From NCBI GenBank assembly GCA_905236085.1, contig CAJOOD010000067.1:1-5207 (forward strand): a stretch of DNA of 5,207 bases, in the 5' to 3' direction. The notes below the pieces were generated by a model. That model had not been told where the DNA came from and ran no database searches. It saw only the letters and a list, made by a program, of their open reading frames with translations. A program made the translations under genes and the position numbers. Below are positions 1 to 5,207 of the stretch, piece by piece. This stretch comes from an uncultured Bacilli bacterium. GTDB taxonomy: Bacteria; Bacillota_I; Bacilli_A; RFN20; CAG-826. Positions within the stretch are counted from its first letter, which is position 1, and every line of letters begins with the position of its first letter.

Positions 1-35
1 GCTAAAGAGATGCTATATAACCGATAATTAATATG

Positions 36-65
36 AAAAAGAACGCAAATCCTGCGTTCTTTTTT
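36..65. terminator. Bidirectional intrinsic terminator after upp
   Basis: AGAACGCA (40-47) pairs perfectly with TGCGTTCT (53-60) around a 5-base loop, AATCC. The stem is flanked by an A-run (36-40) and a T-run (60-65), so both strands give a GC-containing hairpin followed by a U-tract. On the minus strand it starts about 8 bases after the upp stop codon and should end the cap-upp transcript. The symmetry implies that a plus-strand transcript also arrives from the left, although no gene can be identified in bases 1-35. Confidence 0.88.
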
Positions 66-73
66 GAAATTCG

Positions 74-733
74 TTATTTATTCGTGGTACCAAATATACG
101 ATCACCACAATCTCCTAATCCTGGACATATGTAGGCGTTCTTGTTTAATTCTCTATCTAATGAGCCTATATATAATGGGATGTCTGGATTCTTTTCACAG
201 AAGGCTTTGACTCCTTCAGGAGCGGCGATAATACAAATAAATGTAATCTTCTTAACGCCGTGTTTTCTAAGCATCTTAACCGCGTCAATCGCGCTTCCAC
301 CCGTCGCAAGCATTGGGTCTAATAAATAGACATCTTTATTTTCGATATCGCTAGGTAATTTACAATAATATTCAACTGGTTCATGGGTGACTTCATCACG
401 ATATAAACCAATATGACCAAATGTTGAACCTGGAAGAAGTTCCGCTAAACCGTCCGCCATCCCTAAACCTGCTCTTAAAATTGGGACGAAGCATAATTTA
501 TTTCTCTTAACTAATGGTTGGATGGTCTTTTCAACAGGTGTATCGATTTCTGTTTCATAAGTTTCTAGATTTCTCAAAGCTTCATAGCCTTCTAAGATAG
601 AGATTTCTTTAACCAATAATTTAAATTCATTAGTCTTAGTGTTTTTGTCTCTTAACAAAGTGATTTTGTGCTTGAGTAATGGATGATCTAATAAGGTGGC
701 ATTTGGATAATCTTTAATGTCAAATTTAATCAT
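74..733 (-). CDS. upp: Uracil phosphoribosyltransferase
   Basis: Cytosolic pyrimidine-salvage enzyme that converts uracil and PRPP to UMP and pyrophosphate. At 219 residues it is slightly longer than the usual ~209; the extra residues are about nine at the N-terminus before the conserved DHPL segment. Visible motifs are LRAGLGMADG (86-95), YRDE (111-114), the type I PRTase PRPP loop around LLDPMLATGGSA (137-148), and the C-terminal uracil-binding segment with YICPGLGDCGDR (201-212). Most homologues have Ala where Cys209 sits here. The start is the only reasonable one, since the next Met is residue 92, and AGGAGA lies about 11 bases upstream. It lies 69 bp after the capG-like stop on the same strand, with no strong terminator between, so read-through from the sugar operon is likely; a promoter of its own is possible. 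A strong terminator follows it. Confidence 0.97.
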   Translation of the reverse strand: MIKFDIKDYPNATLLDHPLLKHKITLLRDKNTKTNEFKLLVKEISILEGYEALRNLETYETEIDTPVEKTIQPLVKRNKLCFVPILRAGLGMADGLAELLPGSTFGHIGLYRDEVTHEPVEYYCKLPSDIENKDVYLLDPMLATGGSAIDAVKMLRKHGVKKITFICIIAAPEGVKAFCEKNPDIPLYIGSLDRELNKNAYICPGLGDCGDRIFGTTNK

Positions 734-777
734 AAATATTATTGTCTCCTAGAATTCATTTTTTTAATTATCTTACT

Positions 778-798
778 TTATGGTCTCTCTTGCCATAA
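778..798. other. Weak hairpin between capG-like gene and upp
   Basis: TTATGG (778-783) and CCATAA (793-798) are inverted repeats around a 9-base spacer, in the 69-bp gap between the capG-like stop and the upp start. The stem is only 6 bp with two G-C pairs. On the minus strand it is followed by AGTAAGATAATT, with no U-run, so it is not a convincing terminator. It could be an RNA-processing or stability element, or chance. A -10-like GATAAT lies downstream towards upp but has no good -35. Confidence 0.25.
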
Positions 799-802
799 TT
801 AT

Positions 803-1891
803 TTAAAGTTTTTCTTTAATGGCCTTTAATACGATTTCAGAAGTATTATCGATATCATAATGTTCTGGAATTTTCGCTGATTGATATTTCTTTAATTCTT
901 CTTCAATAGAGGATAATATTCCTTCTACTTTGATTCCTGACATGATAATAGAACCGGCTTCGATGGCCTCTTGTCTTTCCGTTGATGTTCTAATTAATAC
1001 CGCGGGGAAACCTCTCATATATGATTCTTCACTGACTGTTCCAGAATCAGATAAGACTATAAAGGAATTTTCTTGCAATTTAACATATTCAATAAAGCCT
1101 AAAGGTTTTAGATTTCTAATTAATGGATGCAACTTAATTCCAGTGCTTTCTATTCTTTTTCTAGTTCTTGGATGAGTAGAGAAAATAATCGGTAATTGAT
1201 ATTTTTCTGCCACAGCATTAATCGCATTCATGAGACTATTGAAATTATCATCATCATCGATATTTTCTTCTCTATGACATGAGACAACGGTATATTTGCC
1301 TTTTTCTAAGCCTAGTTCTTCTAAAATTTTGGAATTAACTATTTTATCATTGTTGCTATTTAATACCTCTAACATAGGTGAACCGGTGGTAATTAAAATA
1401 GAGTCCTCTATACCTTCTTTAAGTAGATTATTATAGGCGTGATTGGTATATGGAAGATTGTAATTAGCGATATGATCAACAATTTTACGATTAATGGTTT
1501 CTGGAACATTCCAGTCCCCACATCTATTACCCGCTTCCATATGAAAAATAGGGATATGTAATCTTCTCGCACTTAAGGCACATAATGCCGAATTTGTATC
1601 ACCTAAAACTAATAATGCATCTGGTTTTAATTCTTTTAATAATTTATATGATTTAGATATAACATTACCAATTGTTTCGCCTAAATCATTACCGACACAA
1701 TTCAAATAATAATCAGGTTTTCTTAAGTCTAATTCTTCAAAAAATATCTGATTTAATTCATAATCATAGTTCTGCCCAGTGTGTACAAGAACGTGGTTGA
1801 TTTCGCTATCTTTGTCTAGTGCCTTAATCACCTCTGATAGTCTGATGATTTCTGGCCTAGTTCCCACCACTGTAATTATTGTTTTCATCAT
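803..1891 (-). CDS. capG: UDP-N-acetylglucosamine 2-epimerase family, CapG/FnlC type
   Basis: Non-hydrolysing UDP-HexNAc 2-epimerase family protein (GT-B-like fold). By context it is the last enzyme of UDP-L-FucNAc synthesis, turning UDP-N-acetyl-L-pneumosamine (6-deoxy-L-talo sugar) into UDP-N-acetyl-L-fucosamine in the cytosol. At 362 residues it is close to family size (S. aureus CapG is about 374). Motifs are GTRPEIIRLS (10-19), LGDTNS (96-101), HMEAGNR (117-123), SCHREEN (204-210), STHPRTRKR (238-246), SDSGTVSEE (281-289) and RTSTERQEA (301-309). The TSTER segment is typical of the CapG/FnlC subgroup rather than housekeeping MnaA/WecB. It starts 2 bp after the capF-like stop. GAGG, inside the end of capF, lies 10 bases before the first of two adjacent ATG codons, which favours the first. 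A plain UDP-GlcNAc/ManNAc epimerase is the main alternative; adjacency to capE and capF argues against it. Confidence 0.92.
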   Translation of the reverse strand: MMKTIITVVGTRPEIIRLSEVIKALDKDSEINHVLVHTGQNYDYELNQIFFEELDLRKPDYYLNCVGNDLGETIGNVISKSYKLLKELKPDALLVLGDTNSALCALSARRLHIPIFHMEAGNRCGDWNVPETINRKIVDHIANYNLPYTNHAYNNLLKEGIEDSILITTGSPMLEVLNSNNDKIVNSKILEELGLEKGKYTVVSCHREENIDDDDNFNSLMNAINAVAEKYQLPIIFSTHPRTRKRIESTGIKLHPLIRNLKPLGFIEYVKLQENSFIVLSDSGTVSEESYMRGFPAVLIRTSTERQEAIEAGSIIMSGIKVEGILSSIEEELKKYQSAKIPEHYDIDNTSEIVLKAIKEKL

Positions 1892-1893
1892 GT

Positions 1894-3000
1894 TTATAAT
1901 TCCTCAGGAATAGTGTCTGGGTTATTCTCGTCATAATTCTCACTAGCCCACATTAATACTACAGCCTCTTCTTTACCGATATTAGTGATGGAATGAGTAT
2001 ATCCAATAGGAATGATTAATGTTTGAGGTTTATCTTCGCTTAATTTAAATTCGATAATCTTATCGCTATCTAGTCTTCTAAATTTAACAAGACATTCTCC
2101 TTTAGCGACATAATATCTTTCCGATTTAGTATTGTGATAATGGCCACCTTTACTGACACCAGGTTTAATAATATTAACTGACATCTGACCAGCGTTTTCA
2201 CTTCTTGTGACTTCTGTGAATGAGCCTAAATCATTTTTATGAGTTTCTAAATCAAATATAAATTTATCTTCTTCCACATAGGAGAGGAATGTCGCATATA
2301 ATTTCTTTTCAAAATCATCTCTTTGTATTGGTAACATCTTAGATTTAATTGATTCTTTATATAATCTAGTTAACCAATCGATATGTCCTAAAGAGACATC
2401 ATAATAAATAGGCACAGTTAATATACCTTCACTACCTAGCCATTTATCTTGTCTAATCGTAGATAAAACGTGTTTACATAAATCATCAATATAAACAAAT
2501 CTAATTCTCTTTGCAGGATTATCCATGATATTTTCTATACCATGTGTCTGGTTATAGCAAAATGTTGCGATTACAGAATTATAATTAGGTTTACACCATT
2601 TACCAAAGACATTATTAAATCTATACACATATACTGGATTCTTATTTGTAGAAGCTAATTTAAATAACAAATCTTCCACTACCTTTTTAGCGTTGCCATA
2701 ATCATTATCCCAATCAGCTTGCACCGAAGATGAATAGAGAATTGGAGTTCTCTTTTTATTCTTTTTAAGTATGGAGATTAATTGTCTAACTGGTTTAAGA
2801 TTCCCTGGCTTGAATTCTTTATTAGTTTTAGGTCTATTAACTCCTGCGAGTTCAATAATAAAATCGGCAGCAAGAACATATTCTTCTAATCTATCTAGAT
2901 TATCTACATCAATTTTTAATAATTCTAAATTATCTCTTTCTAACCATAAGGAAAGATTCTTACCAATAAAGCCATTAGCCCCAATAATTAGTACTTTCAT
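1894..3000 (-). CDS. capF: CapF/FnlB-type bifunctional SDR reductase-cupin
   Basis: Second enzyme of UDP-L-FucNAc synthesis. It acts on the 4-keto intermediate made by CapE; the family reduces the C4 ketone with NADPH to give the L-talo sugar, and the cupin domain acts as a C3 epimerase. Length is 368 residues, matching S. aureus CapF (369). The N-terminal Rossmann/SDR domain (about 1-245) has GANGFIG (7-13) and the catalytic pair Y101-xxx-K105 (YGNAK). The C-terminal cupin (about 255-368) has the likely metal ligands His287, His289, Glu294 and His336, so both active sites look intact. The ATG overlaps the capE stop as ATGA (2997-3000), which suggests translational coupling, and GGAG lies 8 bases upstream of it. 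The capG-like gene follows after 2 bp. This two-domain architecture is essentially diagnostic for the pathway. Confidence 0.96.
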   Translation of the reverse strand: MKVLIIGANGFIGKNLSLWLERDNLELLKIDVDNLDRLEEYVLAADFIIELAGVNRPKTNKEFKPGNLKPVRQLISILKKNKKRTPILYSSSVQADWDNDYGNAKKVVEDLLFKLASTNKNPVYVYRFNNVFGKWCKPNYNSVIATFCYNQTHGIENIMDNPAKRIRFVYIDDLCKHVLSTIRQDKWLGSEGILTVPIYYDVSLGHIDWLTRLYKESIKSKMLPIQRDDFEKKLYATFLSYVEEDKFIFDLETHKNDLGSFTEVTRSENAGQMSVNIIKPGVSKGGHYHNTKSERYYVAKGECLVKFRRLDSDKIIEFKLSEDKPQTLIIPIGYTHSITNIGKEEAVVLMWASENYDENNPDTIPEEL

Positions 3001-4169
3001 TTGAACATCTCCAATTTCTTAAGAAGATTTATCATCTCCTCTTTATTTAATCTTACAGCATTTTCACTAGTAAATGACTTATCTTTATTTAATTCTTTGT
3101 TTCCAACTGAGAAATATTTTTCATAATTGAGGTCTCTATCATCCGCGTGTATGACAAAGAAGTTATCTTTTTCTTCCCCTCTTACCATTTCTTCTTGGGT
3201 GATAAGAGTCTCATATAATTTCTCTCCGTGTCTAGTTCCTATATATTCAATTGGTACATTTGAATGTAGCAATTCTTTCATCGATTCCGCGAGTGTTTTA
3301 ATCGTACAGGCTGGAGCTTTTTGAACAAATAAATCACCCTGCTTACCATTAGCAAAAGCATATAAGACAAGATCAACTGCCTCCTCTAAGGTCATCATAA
3401 ATCTAGTCATATTAGGATTAGTAATGGTGATAGGTTGATTAGATTCTATTTGCTCTTTAAATAAAGGTATAACACTCCCTCTAGACGCCATGACATTACC
3501 ATATCTAGTTAGACATAATATGGTTTCATTATCCTCTAGTGTTCTAGATCTAGCGATAACATTCTTTTCCATTAATGCTTTAGTCATGCCCATAGCATTA
3601 ATTGGATAAGCAGCTTTATCAGTTGATAAGAATACCGCTTTTTTCACCCCATTAGCGATACAAGCGCTGATAACATTATCACTACCTAAGATATTAGTTT
3701 TCACCGCTTCAAGAGGATAAAATTCACATGAAGGTACTTGTTTTAATGCCGCGGCGTGAAATACATAATCAACACCTTTAAAAGCATTCTTAATAGATGT
3801 ATAGTCTCTAACATCACCAATATAGAATTTTAATTTATCATTATGATAGAACTTGCGCATATCATCTTGTTTCTTTTCATCACGAGATAATATTCTAATT
3901 TCTTTAATATCGGTATCTAGGAATCTTTTAACAACAGCATTACCAAAAGAACCAGTTCCTCCGGTTACTAATAACACCTTATCTTTTAAAACAAGTGTAT
4001 CATTATTAGCGTATTCGTTTAATTTCTCTTTCATTCCTTCTAGCTTCAAAACATCAGTATTTTCTTCGTTTTTTTCGTAAGAAACATATGTTCTTAAAGA
4101 TACTCCAACGATTGAAGCAGCTTTAGCTTGGGTGATTTTGCACTTTTTGCGTATTTCTAATAGGCTCAT
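2997..4169 (-). CDS. capE: CapE/FnlA-type UDP-GlcNAc 4,6-dehydratase/5-epimerase with N-terminal Xre-type HTH domain
   Basis: First enzyme of UDP-L-FucNAc synthesis: an NADP-dependent SDR that dehydrates UDP-GlcNAc to a 4-keto-6-deoxy sugar with C5 inversion. The enzyme domain (about 60-390) has TGGTGSFG (69-76), HAAALKQVP (138-146), STDKA (182-186), RYGNVMASRGS (222-232) and RHGEKLYETL (313-322). Met193-xxx-Lys197 stands where most SDRs have Tyr-xxx-Lys, as expected for the CapE/WbjB group. Classical CapE begins near residue 60, so residues 1-55 are an addition. They read as an Xre/Cro HTH: IRKKCKITQAKAASIVGV, then the recognition-helix-like SLRTYVSYEKN (24-34), then a charged linker. The frame is continuous through the junction, so this is a true in-frame fusion in this sequence. 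The start has AGAGG 9 bases upstream; Met46 is the only Met between residue 1 and the nucleotide-binding loop, and its SD-like AGAAGG is too close. The gene ends in TGA and overlaps capF. DNA binding is inferred from the fold only. Confidence 0.93.
   Translation of the reverse strand: MSLLEIRKKCKITQAKAASIVGVSLRTYVSYEKNEENTDVLKLEGMKEKLNEYANNDTLVLKDKVLLVTGGTGSFGNAVVKRFLDTDIKEIRILSRDEKKQDDMRKFYHNDKLKFYIGDVRDYTSIKNAFKGVDYVFHAAALKQVPSCEFYPLEAVKTNILGSDNVISACIANGVKKAVFLSTDKAAYPINAMGMTKALMEKNVIARSRTLEDNETILCLTRYGNVMASRGSVIPLFKEQIESNQPITITNPNMTRFMMTLEEAVDLVLYAFANGKQGDLFVQKAPACTIKTLAESMKELLHSNVPIEYIGTRHGEKLYETLITQEEMVRGEEKDNFFVIHADDRDLNYEKYFSVGNKELNKDKSFTSENAVRLNKEEMINLLKKLEMFK
4005..4169 (-). other. 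Helix-turn-helix (Xre/Cro-like) domain fused ahead of CapE
   Basis: This segment encodes residues 1-55 of the CapE fusion. The pattern is a basic first helix (LLEIRKKCK), TQAKAASIVG as the second helix, the Gly-Val-Ser turn (22-24), and SLRTYVSYEKN as the recognition-type helix. This closely follows the usual Xre consensus of Thr-Gln, then a hydrophobic helix, Gly-Val-Ser and Tyr-Glu. A charged stretch (KLEGMKEKLNEYANND, 42-57) links it to the enzyme. It is part of the same reading frame and not a separate gene. Confidence 0.85.
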
Positions 4170-4190
4170 ATTCCTATACCTCTATCTATT

Positions 4191-4205
4191 AATACTATAA
4201 GTATT
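4191..4205. repeat. 15-bp palindrome in the predicted capE 5' leader
   Basis: AATACT-ATA-AGTATT is a perfect inverted repeat with a 3-base centre. If transcription starts near 4215 it lies in the 5' leader, shortly upstream of the capE ribosome-binding site (4179-4183). As RNA the stem would be very weak, being almost all A-U. As DNA it could be a protein site, but in such AT-rich sequence chance is a serious alternative. Confidence 0.35.
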
Positions 4206-4221
4206 TTTAAATTTTATATCA

Positions 4222-4250
4222 ATTATAAGTGTGCAATTTTTGCACATATA
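4222..4250 (-). promoter_or_regulatory. Predicted promoter of the capEFG-upp operon
   Basis: On the minus strand a perfect -10 box TATAAT lies at 4227-4222, about 52 bases before the capE ATG, which would give a leader of about 45 nt. With 17-bp spacing the -35 position reads TATATG (4250-4245), a poor match, so the promoter may be weak or need help. An alternative uses TTGCAC (4236-4231) as -35 with a poorer -10 (TAAAAT) at short spacing. In either case the 17-bp palindrome overlaps the promoter. Confidence 0.5.
4230..4246. promoter_or_regulatory. 17-bp perfect palindrome, probable operator
   Basis: TGTGCAA-TTT-TTGCACA has 7-bp arms and a 3-bp centre, a size suited to a dimeric Xre-type HTH protein. 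It lies two bases upstream of the minus-strand TATAAT, inside the -10/-35 spacer, where a bound protein would block RNA polymerase. G-C pairs are rare in this region and are concentrated in the arms. As RNA it would be a short hairpin with no U-tract, so a terminator is unlikely. The obvious candidate binder is the HTH domain of the adjacent CapE fusion; this is inference. Confidence 0.6.
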
Positions 4251-4371
4251 CTAAATTGACCATTAATGAATTCAAATAATAAAAATCCAAGCAAATTTGT
4301 AAAAAACAATTCAAAAACCCGATTATTATTTTAATTTTGCTTATTTTTTCTAATAAATATTGAATAAGTAT

Positions 4372-4388
4372 TTTTTGCACAATTTGCA
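4372..4388. promoter_or_regulatory. Second, imperfect TTGCACA site
   Basis: TTTTTGCACA (4372-4381) repeats the right half of the 4230-4246 palindrome exactly over 10 bases. It is followed by ATTTGCA, so TTTGCA occurs twice at 9-bp spacing (4374-4379 and 4383-4388). The site is about 100 bp upstream of the plus-strand start codon and 126 bp from the first site measured between centres of the shared 10-mer positions to within a few bases. It may be an auxiliary operator or part of the divergent promoter. Confidence 0.4.
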
Positions 4389-4488
4389 TTTCTAAATAAT
4401 TTTAACCGGTACTATATTAAAAATATCTAACTATCAATAATTGAATATTTATTATAAAATTATTAACGGACAAAGAGGTAATAATGAT

Positions 4489-5207
4489 ATGAAAACAAGA
4501 GAAATAAGTGTTTTACTTGTGGCAACTTCATTAAGTGTTGGAGTAATAATAAGCGCTTCAACATTTAATAGCGAGGTTAAGCAAGCTTGGACTGATTCGA
4601 TATATGAATGCGCTCTTCCAGATGGTTATCACGAATTAGCGGATATATGTCAAATCGCTGTTAACGCTTCTAGTGATGTAAGCAATACATACACTGTTAG
4701 AGGCACTGTTACTAGAAGTTTAGATGGAAATACATATATTCAAAGAGTTAATCAAACCAATAAGGAAATTGATAGTTTGTTACTTAGAAATTGCTCTACT
4801 ACATATACTTCCGGTAATGTATTAGATATCTCTGGTGGCAAACTTAATAATGATAACGGTCTACCTTATTTAGATGCTTCTACTGCATCGATAAGTGTTA
4901 CCTTTAACGAAAATACTAAAGGATATGATCCAACCATATATGATGACGCGCTAGATTTTTATAATCACGCTTTTGATAACGCTATATATACTTATCCTTA
5001 TTCTAGATATGTTGAATTATATAATGTCTCTTTATCCTATGAAGTAGGTGATAGTTCCACATTTACATTAAGAAGTGTTTCTAATTCTAATATCAAGATT
5101 ACTGGACAAACCGATAGCGATGAGGTCAAAGCCTTATTAGATGATTATTATCTAAGAGACAGCAATATTGATATTAAAGGTGTATTATCCAAAAGCGGTA
5201 ACACTGA
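4489..5207 (+). CDS. Secreted or membrane-anchored protein with OB-fold-like repeats, 3' end outside window
   Basis: The frame is open from ATG at 4489 to the window edge (239 codons plus 2 bases); no stop is seen, so the protein is longer. The N-terminus is signal-like: Lys2 and Arg4, then a hydrophobic stretch over residues 6-23 ending in Ser-Ala-Ser. There is no lipobox Cys, so it is either cleaved or an uncleaved anchor. Residues about 67-137 (TYTVRGTVTR, GNTYIQ, GNVLDISGGKL, NGLPYLDA) follow the strand pattern of OB-fold modules found in extracellular nucleases and other surface proteins. A second similar module appears to start near 173 (RYVELYNVSLS, FTLRS, IDIKGVLSK). The protein is rich in Ser, Thr, Asn, Asp and Tyr. 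No catalytic domain is visible in this part. Start choice: AGAGG is 10 bases upstream, while an ATG at 4484 hits TGA after two codons. It is divergent from the capE operon. I do not recognise the specific gene, and an exonuclease/endonuclease-type C-terminus is only a guess. Confidence 0.82.
   Translation, partial: MKTREISVLLVATSLSVGVIISASTFNSEVKQAWTDSIYECALPDGYHELADICQIAVNASSDVSNTYTVRGTVTRSLDGNTYIQRVNQTNKEIDSLLLRNCSTTYTSGNVLDISGGKLNNDNGLPYLDASTASISVTFNENTKGYDPTIYDDALDFYNHAFDNAIYTYPYSRYVELYNVSLSYEVGDSSTFTLRSVSNSNIKITGQTDSDEVKALLDDYYLRDSNIDIKGVLSKSGNT

Larger units (their letters stand above)
4170..4488. promoter_or_regulatory. Divergent AT-rich control region between capE fusion and secreted-protein gene
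   Basis: This 319-bp stretch separates two divergent genes and shows no credible ORF or RNA gene. It holds the minus-strand operon promoter, the 17-bp palindrome at 4230-4246, a second TTTTTGCACA site at 4372-4381, and a 15-bp palindrome at 4191-4205. The 12-mer ATAAGTATTTTT occurs at both 4197-4208 and 4364-4375. For the plus-strand gene, AGAGG (4474-4478) lies 10 bases before its ATG. Its promoter is not clear: -10-like TATATT (4413-4418) and TATAAA (4453-4458) are present but without good -35 boxes at standard spacing. Confidence 0.7.

Noticed and set aside
1..27. Possible end of a plus-strand gene: one frame reads eight codons and then TAA at 25-27
   Set aside because: Eight codons cannot be identified and another frame stops at 29-31. 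It is compatible with the bidirectional terminator, but too short to call.
182..197. Met193 in place of the usual SDR catalytic Tyr in CapE (residue numbers 193-197 of the 2997-4169 gene) as a sign of inactivation
   Set aside because: Met at this position is characteristic of the CapE/WbjB/FnlA subgroup, and Asp184-Lys185 are present, so the enzyme is expected to be active.
141..329. 62-codon open frame on the plus strand
   Set aside because: It lies entirely antisense to upp, whose motifs are unmistakable; no recognisable domain.
778..798. Inverted repeat between capG-like gene and upp as a transcription terminator
   Set aside because: Only a 6-bp AT-rich stem, with no U-run following on the minus strand.
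930..1175. 81-codon open frame on the plus strand
   Set aside because: Antisense to the capG-like gene, with composition mirroring it and no independent support.
2771..3004. 77-codon open frame on the plus strand
   Set aside because: Antisense to the Rossmann region of the capF-like gene; a shadow frame.
3127..3324. 65-codon open frame on the plus strand
   Set aside because: Antisense to conserved capE motifs (RHGEKLYETL region).
3853..4080. 75-codon open frame on the plus strand
   Set aside because: Antisense to the HTH linker and nucleotide-binding region of the capE fusion; Ser/Phe-rich, as expected for a reverse frame.
4274..4331. Long-range inverted repeat AAATAATAA (4274-4282) / TTATTATTT (4323-4331)
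   Set aside because: Pure A/T arms separated by 40 bases in an AT-rich region; expected by chance and unstable as a hairpin.
4170..4488. Riboswitch, CRISPR array, tRNA or small RNA in the divergent region
   Set aside because: No regularly spaced repeats, no cloverleaf, no GC-containing multi-helix structure and no terminator hairpin were seen.

Overview
The window looks like chromosomal DNA of a low-GC Gram-positive bacterium (Bacillota; Bacilli, Erysipelotrichia or Mollicutes-like uncultured lineages fit best). The evidence is very AT-rich sequence, Shine-Dalgarno sites before every gene, AT-rich codon choice and overall protein similarity. UGA acts as a stop (it ends the capE-type gene) and Trp is encoded by TGG, so the standard bacterial code applies and not the mycoplasma code. 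The lineage call is inference; no rRNA or marker gene is present.

Layout. Bases 36-65 form a strong bidirectional intrinsic terminator. Reading leftwards on the minus strand from about 4215 is one gene block: capE-like (4169-2997), capF-like (3000-1894), capG-like (1891-803) and upp (733-74). The first two genes overlap by ATGA, the second and third are 2 bp apart, and upp follows after 69 bp with no strong terminator between. Bases 4170-4488 are a 319-bp AT-rich divergent control region. On the plus strand from 4489 a secreted or surface-anchored protein begins and runs off the window.

Function. The three cap/fnl-type enzymes form the complete known route from UDP-GlcNAc to UDP-N-acetyl-L-fucosamine, a precursor of capsule and other surface polysaccharides. 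upp makes UMP from uracil and PRPP, so it could feed the UTP pool behind UDP-sugars, but the link may be only positional. No glycosyltransferase, flippase or polymerase is visible here.

The most interesting point is that the first enzyme, CapE, carries an Xre/Cro-type helix-turn-helix domain of about 55 residues at its N-terminus. A perfect 17-bp palindrome (TGTGCAATTTTTGCACA, 4230-4246) sits just upstream of the best -10 box of its own operon. This suggests a 'trigger enzyme' that may repress its own sugar-nucleotide operon, and perhaps the divergent surface-protein gene, in response to substrate or cofactor. The fusion and the palindrome are seen directly; the regulatory loop is inference.
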